DNA of 64,000 nucleotides from Welwitschia mirabilis (taxonomy: Eukaryota > Gnetophyta > Gnetopsida > Welwitschiales), in assembly GCA_051453625.1 (NCBI GenBank), contig JBOZIK010000001.1, positions 89,045,585 through 89,109,584 on the forward strand, read 5' to 3'. Shown one piece after another: positions 1 through 10,365 of the stretch (position 1 is the first letter of the stretch; every line of letters begins with the position of its first letter). The notes below the pieces were generated by a model that ran no database searches, was not told the origin of the DNA, and saw only the letters and a list, made by a program, of their open reading frames with translations. A program made the position numbers and the translations under genes.

Positions 1-204
1 TTATTGTTTACTTCCAGTTATTAAAAGACAAAAGACTAAAAATACTCTTGGGAAAACAATTCTCTAACTTTAAGCCTAGTGCCTTGGTTGGGATTACGAC
101 ATTTGGGTGAACTCTTGTCTATATTAGTGTGTATTTTTTTGTAAGTTATTTTATTACAGGATTGCCTAAAGGACTTCAAGATTGCATAAAATCACACCAC
201 AACA
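1..204 (+). mobile_element. 3' end of a SIRE-like copia LTR (fragment)
   Basis: This stretch matches the end of the complete LTR at 33985-34137, sharing the landmarks gggattacgacat, aaggacttcaagattgcat and the terminal caaca. A third, reversed copy ends at 59747. The LTR stops at the CA dinucleotide at 203-204, and position 205 begins sequence belonging to gypsy element A. The rest of the LTR lies off the left edge, so I cannot tell a solo LTR from a complete insertion. Confidence 0.7.
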
Positions 205-1829
205 TCTATCCTTTCTAGTATCTTTAATCAACCAACTTCTCCATTTAGAACTATAATAATCTTCCTATAAATTCTTAGATTCCAAATCCTCAACTATTAT
301 AAGCCTTGCTCTTAAGTTAAAGTAGCTTTTGAACATAATAAGATTTTAATACATTCAACAAATTACAATCACAATAACTCCTATAGTTAATTGTTAATAA
401 AAACTTGATTTTACTCAAATATTTAATTAAGCCTCTAACTCTAAGGATGTTAACTAAAATAAGCAAACTAAATTAAAATAGGTATTAATAATATTATAAA
501 AACTAGCCAATGAAGTAATAGAGTTGAGAAGAAACTAGAAGACATTACACCAAATGCAATTCATCCTATAACTTGAGGTAGGTTAAAGTTCTTCTACTTC
601 TAATGAACATCGACTACATCAAGCTTACCATTCTGAAAATACTTATCCTAACTTTTAATTGATCTTTGATGAGATAGCTAAAAACCATGAGAAATCACCA
701 ACAATGATGATAAAAGTGACTCCTAAATAATAAAATACACCTGTTTAATCTCNNNNNNNNNNNNNNNNNNNNNNNNNNNNNNNNNNNNNNNNNNNNNNNN
801 NNNNNNNNNNNNNNNNNNNNNNNNNNNNNNNNNNNNNNNNNNNNNNNNNNNNCAAATCCTCAACTATTATAAGCCTTGCTCCTAAGTTAAAGTAGCTTCT
901 TAACATAATAAGATTTGAATACATTCAACAAAGAACAATTACAATAACTCCTACAGTTAATTGTAATAAAAATTTGATTTTACTCAAATATTTAATCAAG
1001 CCTCTAACTCTAAGAATGTTAACTAAAATAAGCAAACTCAATTAAAATAGGTATTAATAATATTATATAAACTAGCCAATGAAGTAATAGAGTTAAGAAG
1101 AAACTAGAAGACATTACACCAAATGCAATCCATCCTAGAACTTAAGGTAGGTTAAAGTTCTTCTAGTTTTAATGAACATGGACTATTACATCAAGCTTAC
1201 CATTCTGAAAATACTTATTCTAACTTTCAATTGATCTTTGAGGAGATAGCTAAAAACCATGATAAATCACCAATAATGATGATAAAAGTGACTTCTAAAT
1301 GACAAAATACACCTATTCAATCTCATAAATAAATTAATGTTTTAAATAGCTTTGGAACAATGAGTAATACCAAGTCACATGAGAATATGAAAGTGCTAGA
1401 AACTCATAAGGAGGATACATCAAAAATACTAATGTTATGCCCCTTCTAATAAAAAATTATATAATCTTTATAATGTAGTTTCTCATCCCAGAATCTGAAA
1501 GAAAAATATTAAGACATTCTGCCTCCACCAAAAAGAGTTTCTTTACAAGCTACTAATAATGAGAACAAAGAAGTAGCTAATTCTTTTAGCATTATAGATG
1601 AGTTTAAAAAGGTAAAGATCAGTATCATTATTAGTAAAGTTATGTAATTTCAAGAAGTCAAAGATGTTCTAAAAGAATCATTATTCTAAAATGACACTAA
1701 TATCAAGCATAAGCCGATCTCATCTTAAGAGAATCCCATACAACTTATTGAAGGTAAAGCAAAAAGTATTCATTATTTAATAACAAGTAATCCCAAGAAA
1801 AATACTACTCTTAAGTAGAATAAACCTTT
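205..1829 (+). pseudogene. gag-protease linker remnant of element A
   Basis: No long open frame survives here. It is assigned to the gag-side part of A because it lies directly upstream of the protease-like block and because most of it (about 206-1510, counting the gap-flanking duplicate once) reappears reverse-complemented at 34138-34770. There it sits downstream of a recognisable minus-strand gag. Shared landmarks include the tract around catttggtgtaatgtct (reverse complement) and the tract around tttttgatgta. The call rests on position and cross-match, not on a readable domain. Confidence 0.5.
281..1324 (+). repeat. direct duplication flanking a 100-N gap (281-752 and 853-1324)
   Basis: Two copies of about 470 bp, starting caaatcctcaactattataa, lie on either side of the N run 753-852. 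They differ at scattered bases, e.g. agcttttgaacataata against agcttcttaacataata. The reverse-complement homologue at 34.1-34.8 kb has the segment once. The simplest reading is two alleles or unmerged contig ends placed in tandem by scaffolding, rather than a real tandem repeat. Confidence 0.8.
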
Positions 1830-2200
1830 TTTCCTGATATCATTAGTCATAAATGGGAAAAAATTCATTAATTATCTAATGGGTTTAGAAGTGATAGTTA
1901 ACATCATGCCTTACAAGGTTTACAATGCTATTACCTTTAGGATATTACCCCTATAAGGGGTTGTTCAATTAAATGGCTTAAGTATTAAAGTCTTAGGCAT
2001 GTTGAAAGATGTGCAAGTTTAGTTGAAATATTACTATTTAATTTAAATTAGACATTTATGTAATGAACATGAAACCTACATCTAGAATGTTGTTTTTATG
2101 TTCTTGTGAATCTTAGTTGACATGCTTATTTTAACCAAATTTCTCATTTATCAAGATAAGCCTAAACTAATTGTTATACTAGGTGAACCTTTCTTCAAGT
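1830..2200 (+). pseudogene. retropepsin-like protease remnant, element A
   Basis: A plus-strand reading gives ...KKFINYLMGLEVIVNIMPYK followed by VYNAITFRILPL and, after a stop, GVVQLNGLSIKVLG. This is the layout of the aspartic protease of plant gypsy elements, where the active site is followed by a hydrophobic NxMPYKV stretch and then the NG-x-x-IKxLG flap region. The catalytic DSG/DTG triad is not present: the equivalent residues read GLE. Further on, LILTKFLIYQDKPKLIVILG resembles the end of the domain (ILGxPF). Several stops interrupt the block, so it cannot give an active protease. Confidence 0.55.
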
Positions 2201-2585
2201 AAGTGATAATCTTTTCAAATTCTCACAATGCCCCATGATCTTACTTTAGATAACCTTTTATGGTAGTAATTATCTTGGATTTGGAAGAATATGTAGTGGA
2301 AAATATAGATGAGATAGAAGATACAGTGATTGAAATAAAGATCAAGCTTAGTGAATCAAATTCATTTAAAAATGTGTTTTCAACTACTTAGTATCAAAAT
2401 TATCAAGAGATGTTGTAGGATTATGAGGATGTCTATTCATTTTACAAAAAGACTTTCTTCTTCAATTATTTATCTCCATTAGAGGGAGCCCCAAAAACTC
2501 CTTTTTTCCTCTTCTTAATCAAGTTTAAAATGTCAAAATCCAAGAAAAATATGATGAAGACCTTAGATATGATGATCCATAGATT

Positions 2586-2990
2586 TTGTTCAATAGTATA
2601 CAAGATCTTGATGTAGCTATTCTCTATGTAGACAGAGCTTCTTCTAAGAAAGGGCAAGGTGCAGGTATAATTCTAGCTATCCCTGACTTGGTAGCTATCC
2701 TAAAGATAAATAAATTTACTATTCCTATAACAAATAACATGATAGAATATGAAGCACTAAGACATGGGCTAAAATGCATCTAATATCATGACTTAGAAAA
2801 GCTAAGATGTTTTAGTGATTTTGAGCTAATCATTAACTAGTCAATGGGATTTATGAAGATCAAAGTTTAATTATGCAATCATATAAGGTATATTTCCTTA
2901 GACTTCTTGAAAACTTTACCTATGTAACATTGTACTATGCTTCTTGTGAGAAACACTGCATACCTAATGCCCTTGTGCATGTTGCATTTG
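2586..2990 (+). pseudogene. archaeal-type RNase H (aRH) remnant upstream of RT, element A
   Basis: The open segment from 2586 reads YVDRASSKKGQGAGIIL and then TNNMIEYEALRHGLK, and after a TAA at 2781 continues CFSDFELIIN. These are the three acidic motifs of the second RNase H of Tat-lineage gypsy elements (D in YVDRAS, E in IEYEAL, D in FSDFEL). A later stretch, LLENFTYVTLYYA then IPNALVHVA, matches the end of the domain, where the usual AD-x-LA is altered. The domain lies before RT, an order known for some Tat elements, and not after it as in Ogre/Retand types. Stops make it non-functional. Confidence 0.7.
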
Positions 2991-3289
2991 TCATTAATAT
3001 ATCCTTCATACATGGGAAATACAATTTCCAAGTAATTATTAAGAGGTTTTCATATTATTCAATTTCCAATAGTATCATATATTTACACATTGTTGATGAA
3101 TAAACTTTTTAAATTTATGACTTTATAAGAATAATTTAAGATAGTAACATCAAATTTCAAGTAATAGATCAAGAAGATAAGATAGAATATAATCCTATTA
3201 AGATTCTCCTAAATTAACATGAGTCTAAATTGCCAAAATGAGAAGTCAATTGGGAGATTGAAAGATTAAATCAGAAGAATATCCATAAT

Positions 3290-4558
3290 GATTAGTAAGT
3301 TCTTACTGATACTAAAGTTATTACTATTTATAAGAACCATAAAAAGTTGCCTCTTAATATCATTAATAAACTAGACATTGATAAGAAGAAAGAACTTATT
3401 GATTTACTACATGAGTCTAATGATGTTTTGACATGGTTATATGAGGATCTTAAAGTGTATAACCATTTAATTATCACACACATTATTCTTATTCTATCAA
3501 ATAATAATCCCTTCTATTAAAAGCTAAGGCAAGTAAACCCAAAAATAGAGCTAATTATGAAATTAAAAATAAAAAATATTCTTATATCACAAATCATTTG
3601 CCTAGTTGGGCATTCAAGTCGAGCAATCAATTTNNNNNNNNNNNNNNNNNNNNNNNNNNNNNNNNNNNNNNNNNNNNNNNNNNNNNNNNNNNNNNNNNNN
3701 NNNNNNNNNNNNNNNNNNNNNNNNNNNNNNNNNGAGGATCTTAAAGTGTATAACCATTTAATTATCACACACATTATTCCTATTCTACCAAATACTAATC
3801 CCTTCTATCAAAACATAAGGCAAGTAAACCCAAAAATAGAGCCAATTATAAAAGTAAAAATAAAAAATCTTCTTATATCCCAAATCATTTGCCTAGTTAG
3901 GAATTCAAATCGAGCAGTCAATTTGGTACTAATGAGAAAGAAATTAGGTGAAATTTGGTTATTTGTATATTTTAGAAATCTAAATTTGGTATGCATTAAA
4001 GATAATTATCCTTGACCTAATATGGAAAAGTTACTAAAATTAATTAATGGATCATGAAGATGATCANNNNNNNNNNNNNNNNNNNNNNNNNNNNNNNNNN
4101 NNNNNNNNNNNNNNNNNNNNNNNNNNNNNNNNNNNNNNNNNNNNNNNNNNNNNNNNNNNNNNNNNNAAGTCGAGCAATCAATTTGGTACTCATGAGAAAG
4201 AAAACAAGTGAAATTTGATTATGTTTATATTTTAGAAATCTAAATTTGGTATGAATTAAAGATAATTATCCTTAGCCCAAAATGGAAAATTTACTAAAAT
4301 TTATTAATGGATCATGAAGATGCTAATTTCCAAATGGCTATTTAAGATACATCCAAATCCTTATAAACAAGTCCAATTAACACAAAATCACTTTCATAAC
4401 CAAATAGAGATTCTTCCAATTCATAAAAATACCTTTCGGTTTTATTCATATATGCTTAACCTTTTGAAAATCTATGAATAAAAAATTTAAATACCTGATA
4501 GGAAAGCACATTATTATTTACTTAGATGATCTCACTATCATGTGTCTACGCCTATTGA
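3290..4558 (+). pseudogene. gypsy reverse transcriptase remnant, N-terminal and palm part, element A
   Basis: Plus-strand pieces follow the order of a Tat-type RT: the lead-in VLTWLYEDLKVYNHLIITH, then KLRQVNPKIE, then NLVLMRKKLGEIW, VYFRNLNLVCIKDNYP (the RD/YRxLN motif, with R retained), a degenerate YKQVQLTQNH stretch and the catalytic motif IIIYLDDLTI, whose YLDD codons are at 4519-4530. The copy is split by N gaps at 3634-3733 and 4067-4166. After YLDD the frame runs into the LTR of element B; the missing thumb and connection parts continue at 21600. The two catalytic aspartates survive, but stops and frame shifts elsewhere kill the enzyme. Confidence 0.8.
3434..4325 (+). repeat. three partial copies of RT sequence across two 100-N gaps
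   Basis: The block gaggatcttaaagtgtataa... at 3434-3633 is repeated at 3734-3933. The next block, from about 3911 to 4066 (cgagcagtcaatttggtact...), is repeated at 4167-4325. Copies differ at several percent of positions and each break coincides with a 100-N gap. This fits overlapping contig ends or alleles placed side by side. Confidence 0.8.
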
Positions 4559-4563
4559 CCTAT
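4559..4563. repeat. left target-site duplication of element B
   Basis: The five bases cctat directly precede the LTR start tgatgagg. The counterpart after the right LTR is tctat at 21553-21557, giving four of five matches. The duplication sits inside the RT reading of element A, just after YLDD. Confidence 0.6.
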
Positions 4564-5526
4564 TGATGAGGATGAATTTTATGTAAATTTTGCTTATGAA
4601 TATAGTGTTTTTTCTTATATAAATTATATATTTCATTATCTAATAAATGTTTTTACTTATTTTTATACTTATTAATTAACATGTTAGTTAGTTATTATGT
4701 TAGTACGTTAGTATTTATATATTTCATTATTACGTTTTAGGTACATGATGCCAAGGGGTATAAAGATAAGAAGAAGCTTGAGGTAGCAAATCAGCATAAG
4801 AATCTAAGAGCAAAAAATGGAAATAGAAAAACTAGTAAGGGTATAAAAACATGATCATCACCAAAGGTGGAAATCTTTTTGGCAAAAAGGATTCTAGGAA
4901 TAAACAAAGTAAGAAGATCAAGTTAGGAAATTCCAGCTAGCCTACAAAGGTTTCAACAACATTTTCCCATATTCCATAGTATTATCTACAAAAGAGAACA
5001 TAGTTTNNNNNNNNNNNNNNNNNNNNNNNNNNNNNNNNNNNNNNNNNNNNNNNNNNNNNNNNNNNNNNNNNNNNNNNNNNNNNNNNNNNNNNNNNNNNNN
5101 NNNNNNNNNNNNNNNNNNNNNNNNNNNNNNNNNNNNNNNNNNNNNNNNNNNNNNNNNNNNNNNNNNNNNNNNNNNNNNNNNNNNNNNNNNNNNNNNNNNN
5201 NNNNNNNNNNNNNNNNNNNNNNNNNNNNNNNNNNNNNNNNNNNNNNNNNNNNNNNNNNNNNNNNNNNNNNNNNNNNNNNNNNNNNNNNNNNNNNNNNNNN
5301 NNNNNNNNNNNNNNNNNNNNNNNNNNNNNNNNNNNNNNNNNNNNNNNNNNNNNNNNNNNNNNNNNNNNNNNNNNNNNNNNNNNNNNNNNNNNNNNNNNNN
5401 NNNNNNNNNNNNNNNNNNNNNNNNNNNNNNNNNNNNNNNNNNNNNNNNNTTTTAGCATTATTTTACAATTTTTGATGTTTTTTTATGATATTTTCTACAC
5501 TTATTTATCATATAAGTCATCCATCA
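4564..5526 (+). mobile_element. left LTR of element B
   Basis: It starts tgatgaggatgaatttt and ends catccatca, and contains a 443-N gap (5007-5449). Homology to 20472-21552 runs along its whole visible length, for example tatatatttcatta near 4720 against the same near 20640, and the tract caccaaaggtggaaatctt near 4860 against 20790. Confidence 0.8.
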
Positions 5527-5529
5527 TTT

Positions 5530-5547
5530 TGGCACTAGAAGGAGGAT
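5530..5547 (+). promoter_or_regulatory. primer binding site of element B
   Basis: tggcactagaaggaggat begins three bases after the LTR end. Its initial TGG is expected for pairing with a tRNA 3' CCA end. A similar string, tggacctagaaggaggg, occurs on the minus strand at 35637-35621 next to another gypsy gag. The priming tRNA is not identified. Confidence 0.6.
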
Positions 5548-5570
5548 CACTTTAAAGTTAATTAGTAGGG

Positions 5571-7110
5571 ATGATGAAATGTGACATGCAATAAGATATT
5601 CAAAGAAAATGGCAAGGTGAAAGAGGTAGATACATTAAAGATCACAATAAACATGGTCTAGATAAGCAAACTGATAATACTGTTAAACTAGAAGTCGAAA
5701 AAGATGATTTTAAGGAGGATGAAATAATCTTGAGAAAGATGGTAAATATCAAATATTTCCTGAACTAATGACCAAATTTGAGAAATGATTATGAAGCTTT
5801 CTTACATCATCTCACTCATCGAGAAAAGCTTCTCAAATCGTTCAGGTCAAAAAACCTAAAAAAAAAGTGATCACAGGATGTTATTGGAAAGATGATGGAG
5901 AGTCAAGACCATTGAACTATGATACCCACTAGTTAAATGATTTAAGTCCTATTAATCCTATAGTGCTATAGCAACCAGATAAAATAAAAAACATAAATAC
6001 TACTACAATATGCATTTGTGAATGNNNNNNNNNNNNNNNNNNNNNNNNNNNNNNNNNNNNNNNNNNNNNNNNNNNNNNNNNNNNNNNNNNNNNNNNNNNN
6101 NNNNNNNNNNNNNNNNNNNNNNNNAAAAACCTAAAAAGAAAGTGATAACAAGATGTTATTGAAAAGATGATGGATAGTCAATACCATTGAACTATGATAC
6201 CCACTAGTTAGATGATTTAAGTCATATCAATCCTATAGTGCTATAGCAACTAGATAAAATAAAAAACATAAATGCTACCACAATATGCATTTGTGAATGT
6301 AAAGATTTAGAAAAACCACTATTACACCTAAGTTTATTTGATGCCTTTTGCAAAGCTAATTATTTTTACTCGGAATCTGACTTTTTGAGATATTTTCCTC
6401 TTTTTGTAAAAGAATATGCTTAATTATGATATTATAAAAACCCTAATCATGATTTTAGTTCATGACGAACTCTTAAGAATTCTTTCCTAGCTAAATTTCA
6501 ACGCATGAGAATGGTGGAATATTTAAGAGAATAAATCCTGAACATTAAACAAAGAGAGAATGAAATATTCAATGAATTTATGGATGGTATAATATATTAT
6601 TAGCAAAATGTCATAATCATGAAATCACATCTAGGAAATAAGTTAGAGCTTACTTAGAGAACTTTAGAGTTAGACATTAAAGGAATTAGACTTATTGTGT
6701 AGAAAAACCCTCAAAACCAAAAATGTCCAAAAAGTAGGAGAAGCCATTGCTTAGTTTTATAATATAAATTANNNNNNNNNNNNNNNNNNNNNNNNNNNNN
6801 NNNNNNNNNNNNNNNNNNNNNNNNNNNNNNNNNNNNNNNNNNNNNATAGATCAAGGCATATCAGACTTATAGAAAACGTAACTAAAACATTAACTGATAG
6901 TATGGCAGAAAAGTTTGATCGGTTAACTATGCAACACATCAAGAGAGAGGAAGGACCTACATTTGAACATTGTAAGGAAGACAATCATAATAAAATAGAA
7001 TACCCTTAGATGCAAGAATTTTTTTATCAATATATTCAATTTAAATTCTGACAATGAACCTCAAACTAAAAAGAAATCATATCCTTATCAAAGTAGAAAA
7101 TGGGAAGAAA
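5571..7110 (+). pseudogene. gag remnant of element B
   Basis: Downstream of the primer site, plus-strand segments include GCYWKDDGESRPLNYDTH, a duplicated stretch at the 6025-6124 gap, and at about 6437-6590 KNPNHDFSS-stop-RTLKNSFLAKF followed by MRMVEYLRE and KQRENEIFNEFMDG. The last part has the spacing of the retrotransposon gag domain (W-x-x-L..F...F, then L..L.Q...E...EF), with the tryptophan codon replaced by TGA. Near 6960-7005, FEHCKEDNHNKIEYP looks like a damaged zinc knuckle. N gaps at 6025-6124 and 6772-6845 interrupt it. It would have formed the particle coat. Confidence 0.6.
5851..6299 (+). repeat. direct duplication across a 100-N gap in gag (5851-6024 and 6125-6299)
   Basis: The segment starting aaaacctaaaaa-aaagtgat is present on both sides of the N run 6025-6124 and extends to the contig edge (ttgtgaatg). 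The copies differ at about ten positions. As at other 100-N gaps, this looks like unmerged overlapping ends. Confidence 0.75.
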
Positions 7111-7784
7111 AGTGGAGAGACATTTACAAAGATATGTAAACTAAAAAATGTAAAAGTAGTAGGATTATTATAGAAATTAAAAAAATAGAGATCTAAAAGA
7201 TAAAAAAGAAAAATAAAAAATAGAAAAAAAAGAAGGAAAAATCCTTACTTAACCTCAACTAAATCCTNNNNNNNNNNNNNNNNNNNNNNNNNNNNNNNNN
7301 NNNNNNNNNNNNNNNNNNNNNNNNNNNNNNNNNNNNNNNNNNNNNNNNNNNNNNNNNNNNNNNNNNNNNNNNNNNNNNNNNNNNAAAAAAAATAAATAAT
7401 ATCTTAGTAGATTCTTTACCTTTTCCAATGAGAAGTAAACAAACAGAACATCCAAAAGTTGAAAAGGATATAGTATAATTAATAAGGATATTAGAAGATA
7501 TACAAATATCAATATCTCCTTTAAAATTATTAAAGGATGTACCTATGTATTATAATCAAATGAAGAGAATGTACTCAAAATAGAAAAGTAAAAAAGAAAA
7601 TAAGAAAGAAAATAAATTGAAATGGAAATCAANNNNNNNNNNNNNNNNNNNNNNNNNNNNNNNNNNNNNNNNNNNNNNNNNNNNNNNNNNNNNNNNNNNN
7701 NNNNNNNNNNNNNNNNNNNNNNNNNNNNNNNNNNNNNNNNNNNNNNNNNNNNNNNNNNNNNNNAGAGTAAGTATTAATGTTATG

Positions 7785-8700
7785 GCCTATGAAACTTATG
7801 AAGAATTAAAAAAAATCAAAATTAATACCTTATCAAAGAACAGTTTAGTTAGTAGATGGCTCAATAGTTTTGCTAAAAGGAGTTCTAAAGGATATACCTA
7901 TAGAACTTTAAGGTTTTATCTATTTGATAGACTTACTAGTAATAAAAACTCAAGAAGATACCCACACGGTGATTCTTGGGAGACTGTGGATGGATATTGT
8001 AGATGCTATTATTTATTCNNNNNNNNNNNNNNNNNNNNNNNNNNNNNNNNNNNNNNNNNNNNNNNNNNNNNNNNNNNNNNNNNNNNNNNNNNNNNNNNNN
8101 NNNNNNNNNNNNNNNNNNNNNNNNNNNNNNNNNNNNNNNNNNNNNNNNNNNNNNNNNNNNNNNNNNNNNNNNNNNNNNNNNNNNNNNNNNNNNNNNNNNN
8201 NNNNNNNNNNNNNNNNNNNNNNNNNNNNNNNNNNNNNNNNNNNNNNNNNNNNNNNNNNNNNNNNNNNNNNNNNNNNNNNNNNNNNNNNNNNNNNNNNNNN
8301 NNNNNNNNNNNNNNNNNNNNNNNNNNNNNNNNNNNNNNNNNNNNNNNNNNNNNNNNNNNNNNNNNNNNNNNNNNNNNNNNNNNNNNNNNNNNNNNNNNNN
8401 NNNNNNNNNNNNNNNNNNNNNNNNNNNNNNNNNNNNNNNNNNNNNNNNNNNNNNNNNNNNNNNNNNNNNNNNNNNNNNNNNNNNNNNNNNNNNNNNNNNA
8501 AGGAGTTCTAAAGGATATACCTATAGAACTTTAAGGTTTTATCTATTCGATAGATTTACTAGTAATAAAAACTCAAGAAGATACCCACACAGTGATTCTT
8601 GGGAGACCATGGATGGCTATTGTAGATGCCACTATTTATTCTAGAAGAGGAGTAACGGAAATTAGTCTTGGAGATCTTAGAAAAATAAATAAAACTTTTT
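7785..8700 (+). pseudogene. Athila-type protease remnant of element B (split and duplicated)
   Basis: Two copies, at 7877-8018 and 8500-8641, flank a 481-N gap. In one frame they read GVLKDIPIEL then, after a stop, GFIYLIDLLVIKTQEDTHTV and ILGRLWMDIVDAIIYSRRGV. This follows the Athila protease end: GVL-D-x-x-x-x.., FxxPxDFxxLD-x-x-x-D, then ILGRPFL-x-x-x-AxI. The catalytic DSG region should lie upstream, around the 7633-7763 gap, and is not visible. After 8640 the second copy reads on as VTEISLGDLRK, the expected continuation. Nothing here could be active. Confidence 0.7.
7877..8641 (+). repeat. direct duplication across a 481-N gap (7877-8018 and 8500-8641)
   Basis: About 142 bp starting aaggagttctaaaggatata are repeated after the gap with few differences (for example atttgatagacttactag against attcgatagatttactag). 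The first copy ends at the contig edge; the second continues into new sequence. Confidence 0.8.
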
Positions 8701-8829
8701 AATATAGTAGTGAATAAAGAAATGGTATAAAACATAGAAGCAAGAACCAATGCAATTTCTAACATAGGAAGTTAATCTGATGTTAAATAAAAAATAAGAA
8801 AAATATATGAGGAAGAAGATTTAATAAGC

Positions 8830-9900
8830 AAAGAAATAGGAAAACATTCTCTTAAGGAAGGGCTAAAGTATATTAATGTAGCTCATAATAGACTATTAAT
8901 CCCAAATAGTTATTTAATTCATGCTCTAAATAGAAGACTTAAAAGGGTGTTAATCAAAATAAAAGGATCCTTTACTTGGAATCATATAGATATTAAAGGA
9001 ATAGAATAAAAAAAAAATACCAACATAGAATCTACTTAGACACTTCTATTAAACCAAGCCAGTAATCAAAAAGATAGTGTAATCCACATATGTAGAAGGT
9101 AATTAAATAAGAGATTTCTAAACTCTTAAAGATATGATTCATTTACCCTATATCTGATTAAAAATGGGTTAGTATTATAATAGTGGTACCAAAGACAAAA
9201 AATAAATGGAGAGTGTGTATAGATTTCAGAATGTTAAATACAACAACTTATAAAGGTCATTTTCCTCTTCCATTTATTAATCAAGTTTTGAAAAAACTGT
9301 CTAGATATTAATATTGTAGCTTTCTAGATGAATATAGTGGTTATAATCAAGTCCCTATATCTTTATAAGACTAAGTCAAAACAACTTTTACTTATCATTA
9401 GGATACTTATGCCTATAAAGTACTACCATTTGTACTATGTAATGCTCTTGCTACTTTTCAAAGGTTAGTAAATAGTATTTTTCAAGATATGATAGGAAGA
9501 TTAGTTAAAGTATTTATAGATGACTTCTCAACATTTGAAAAGGACTTTGAAGAGTTACTTGAGAGATGGGAAAAATTTCTGAAAAGATGTGAGAAAAAAG
9601 GCCTTAAACTTAGTTGCTTGAAAAGAAATATTATGGTGAGAGAAGGTATAGTGTTAGGACATGAAATATATAAAAATGGGATTGAAACTAATAAATAAAA
9701 ATTTAAAGCTATAAAATATGTTCCATTCCCAATTAAAATTAAAGACTTAAGATCTTTCCTAGAACACATTGGATATTATAGAAGATTCATATCCAATTTT
9801 AACAGAATTACTAAATCTTTAAGTAATCATCTACAAAAGGATTTAGAATATGACTGGACTAAACATGTTAAGATGCTTATCAAACCTTAAAAGATAGACT
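8830..9900 (+). pseudogene. reverse transcriptase remnant of element B
   Basis: Plus-strand pieces follow a complete Athila-type RT. They are the lead-in SFTWNHIDIKGIE near 8970, IIYPISD-stop-KWVS near 9130, VVPKTKNKWRVCIDFRMLN at about 9180-9238, GHFPLPFINQVLKKLS, FLDEYSGYNQVPIS, KVLPFVLCNALATFQRLVNS, and the catalytic VFIDDFS with both aspartates at 9519-9524. Thumb sequences follow: GIVLGHEIYKNGIE and DLRSFLEHIGYYRRFISNF. The segment 9489-9698 is open for 69 codons, but stops replace tryptophan and glutamine codons elsewhere. The enzyme would have copied element RNA in the cytoplasmic particle; this copy cannot. Confidence 0.85.
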
Positions 9901-9939
9901 TTTATTAGCACCTATTCTATAAGGACCAAATTGGACAAG

Positions 9940-10365
9940 ATTCCACATTATGACAGATGCATCTAAACATGCTATAGGAGTAGTTTTAGGATAGAAAGAT
10001 GAAGATAATAAACCCTATGCCATTGCTTACATTAGTAAGAATTTCAAATGATCTTGGCAAAATTATATAGTAATAGAGCAAGAATTTCTAGTAGTGGTAA
10101 TGGCATTAAAAAATTTTGGACATTATATTTTAGATTACGAAGTGAAAGTTCATACTGGCCATATTCCCATTAGATTTCTAATGAATAAGAAAGAAGCTAA
10201 CGCGAGAATTATGAGATGTATATTATTAATGCAAAAGTTTGATTTAAAAATAATTGATAGGAAAGGAACAAACAATGTGATAGCAGATTACTTATCAAGG
10301 ATAGAGTTTCTAAATAAAGAGCAAATCAACATAAGAGATGATTTTCCTGATGAGCACCTTTTTTA
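9940..10365 (+). pseudogene. RNase H remnant of element B
   Basis: It follows RT directly. FHIMTDASKHAIGVVLG at about 9942 carries the first catalytic aspartate. EQEFLVVVMALKNFGHYILD and VHTGHIPIRFLMNKK follow, ending in IADYLSRIEFLNKEQ and DDFPDEHLF, the Athila-type tail before the integrase. The segment 10094-10366 is open for 90 codons. The second half is repeated after the gap at 11244-11343. The domain would have removed RNA from the RNA-DNA hybrid; upstream stops make it dead. Confidence 0.8.

Larger units (their letters stand above)
205..4563 (+). mobile_element. Ty3/gypsy Tat-lineage element A, left part
   Basis: This is the left part of a degenerate Tat-type gypsy element read on the plus strand. 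In order it holds a gag-protease linker, a protease-like block, an RNase H-like block and the first part of the reverse transcriptase. It is cut at 4563 by element B and resumes at 21558, where the RT reading continues without overlap. The gag start lies beyond the SIRE-type LTR at the left edge. Stops occur in every coding block, so the copy is dead. Size cannot be stated because three 100-N gaps inside it carry flanking duplications. Confidence 0.75.

Noticed and set aside
4982-5458. 158-codon minus-strand frame
   Set aside because: Almost entirely N from the 443-base gap inside the left LTR of element B.
8003-8644. Open frames of about 200 codons across the 481-N gap
   Set aside because: N runs join two copies of the same protease fragment; the frame RSSKGYTYRTLRF is the wrong frame of the real protease text.
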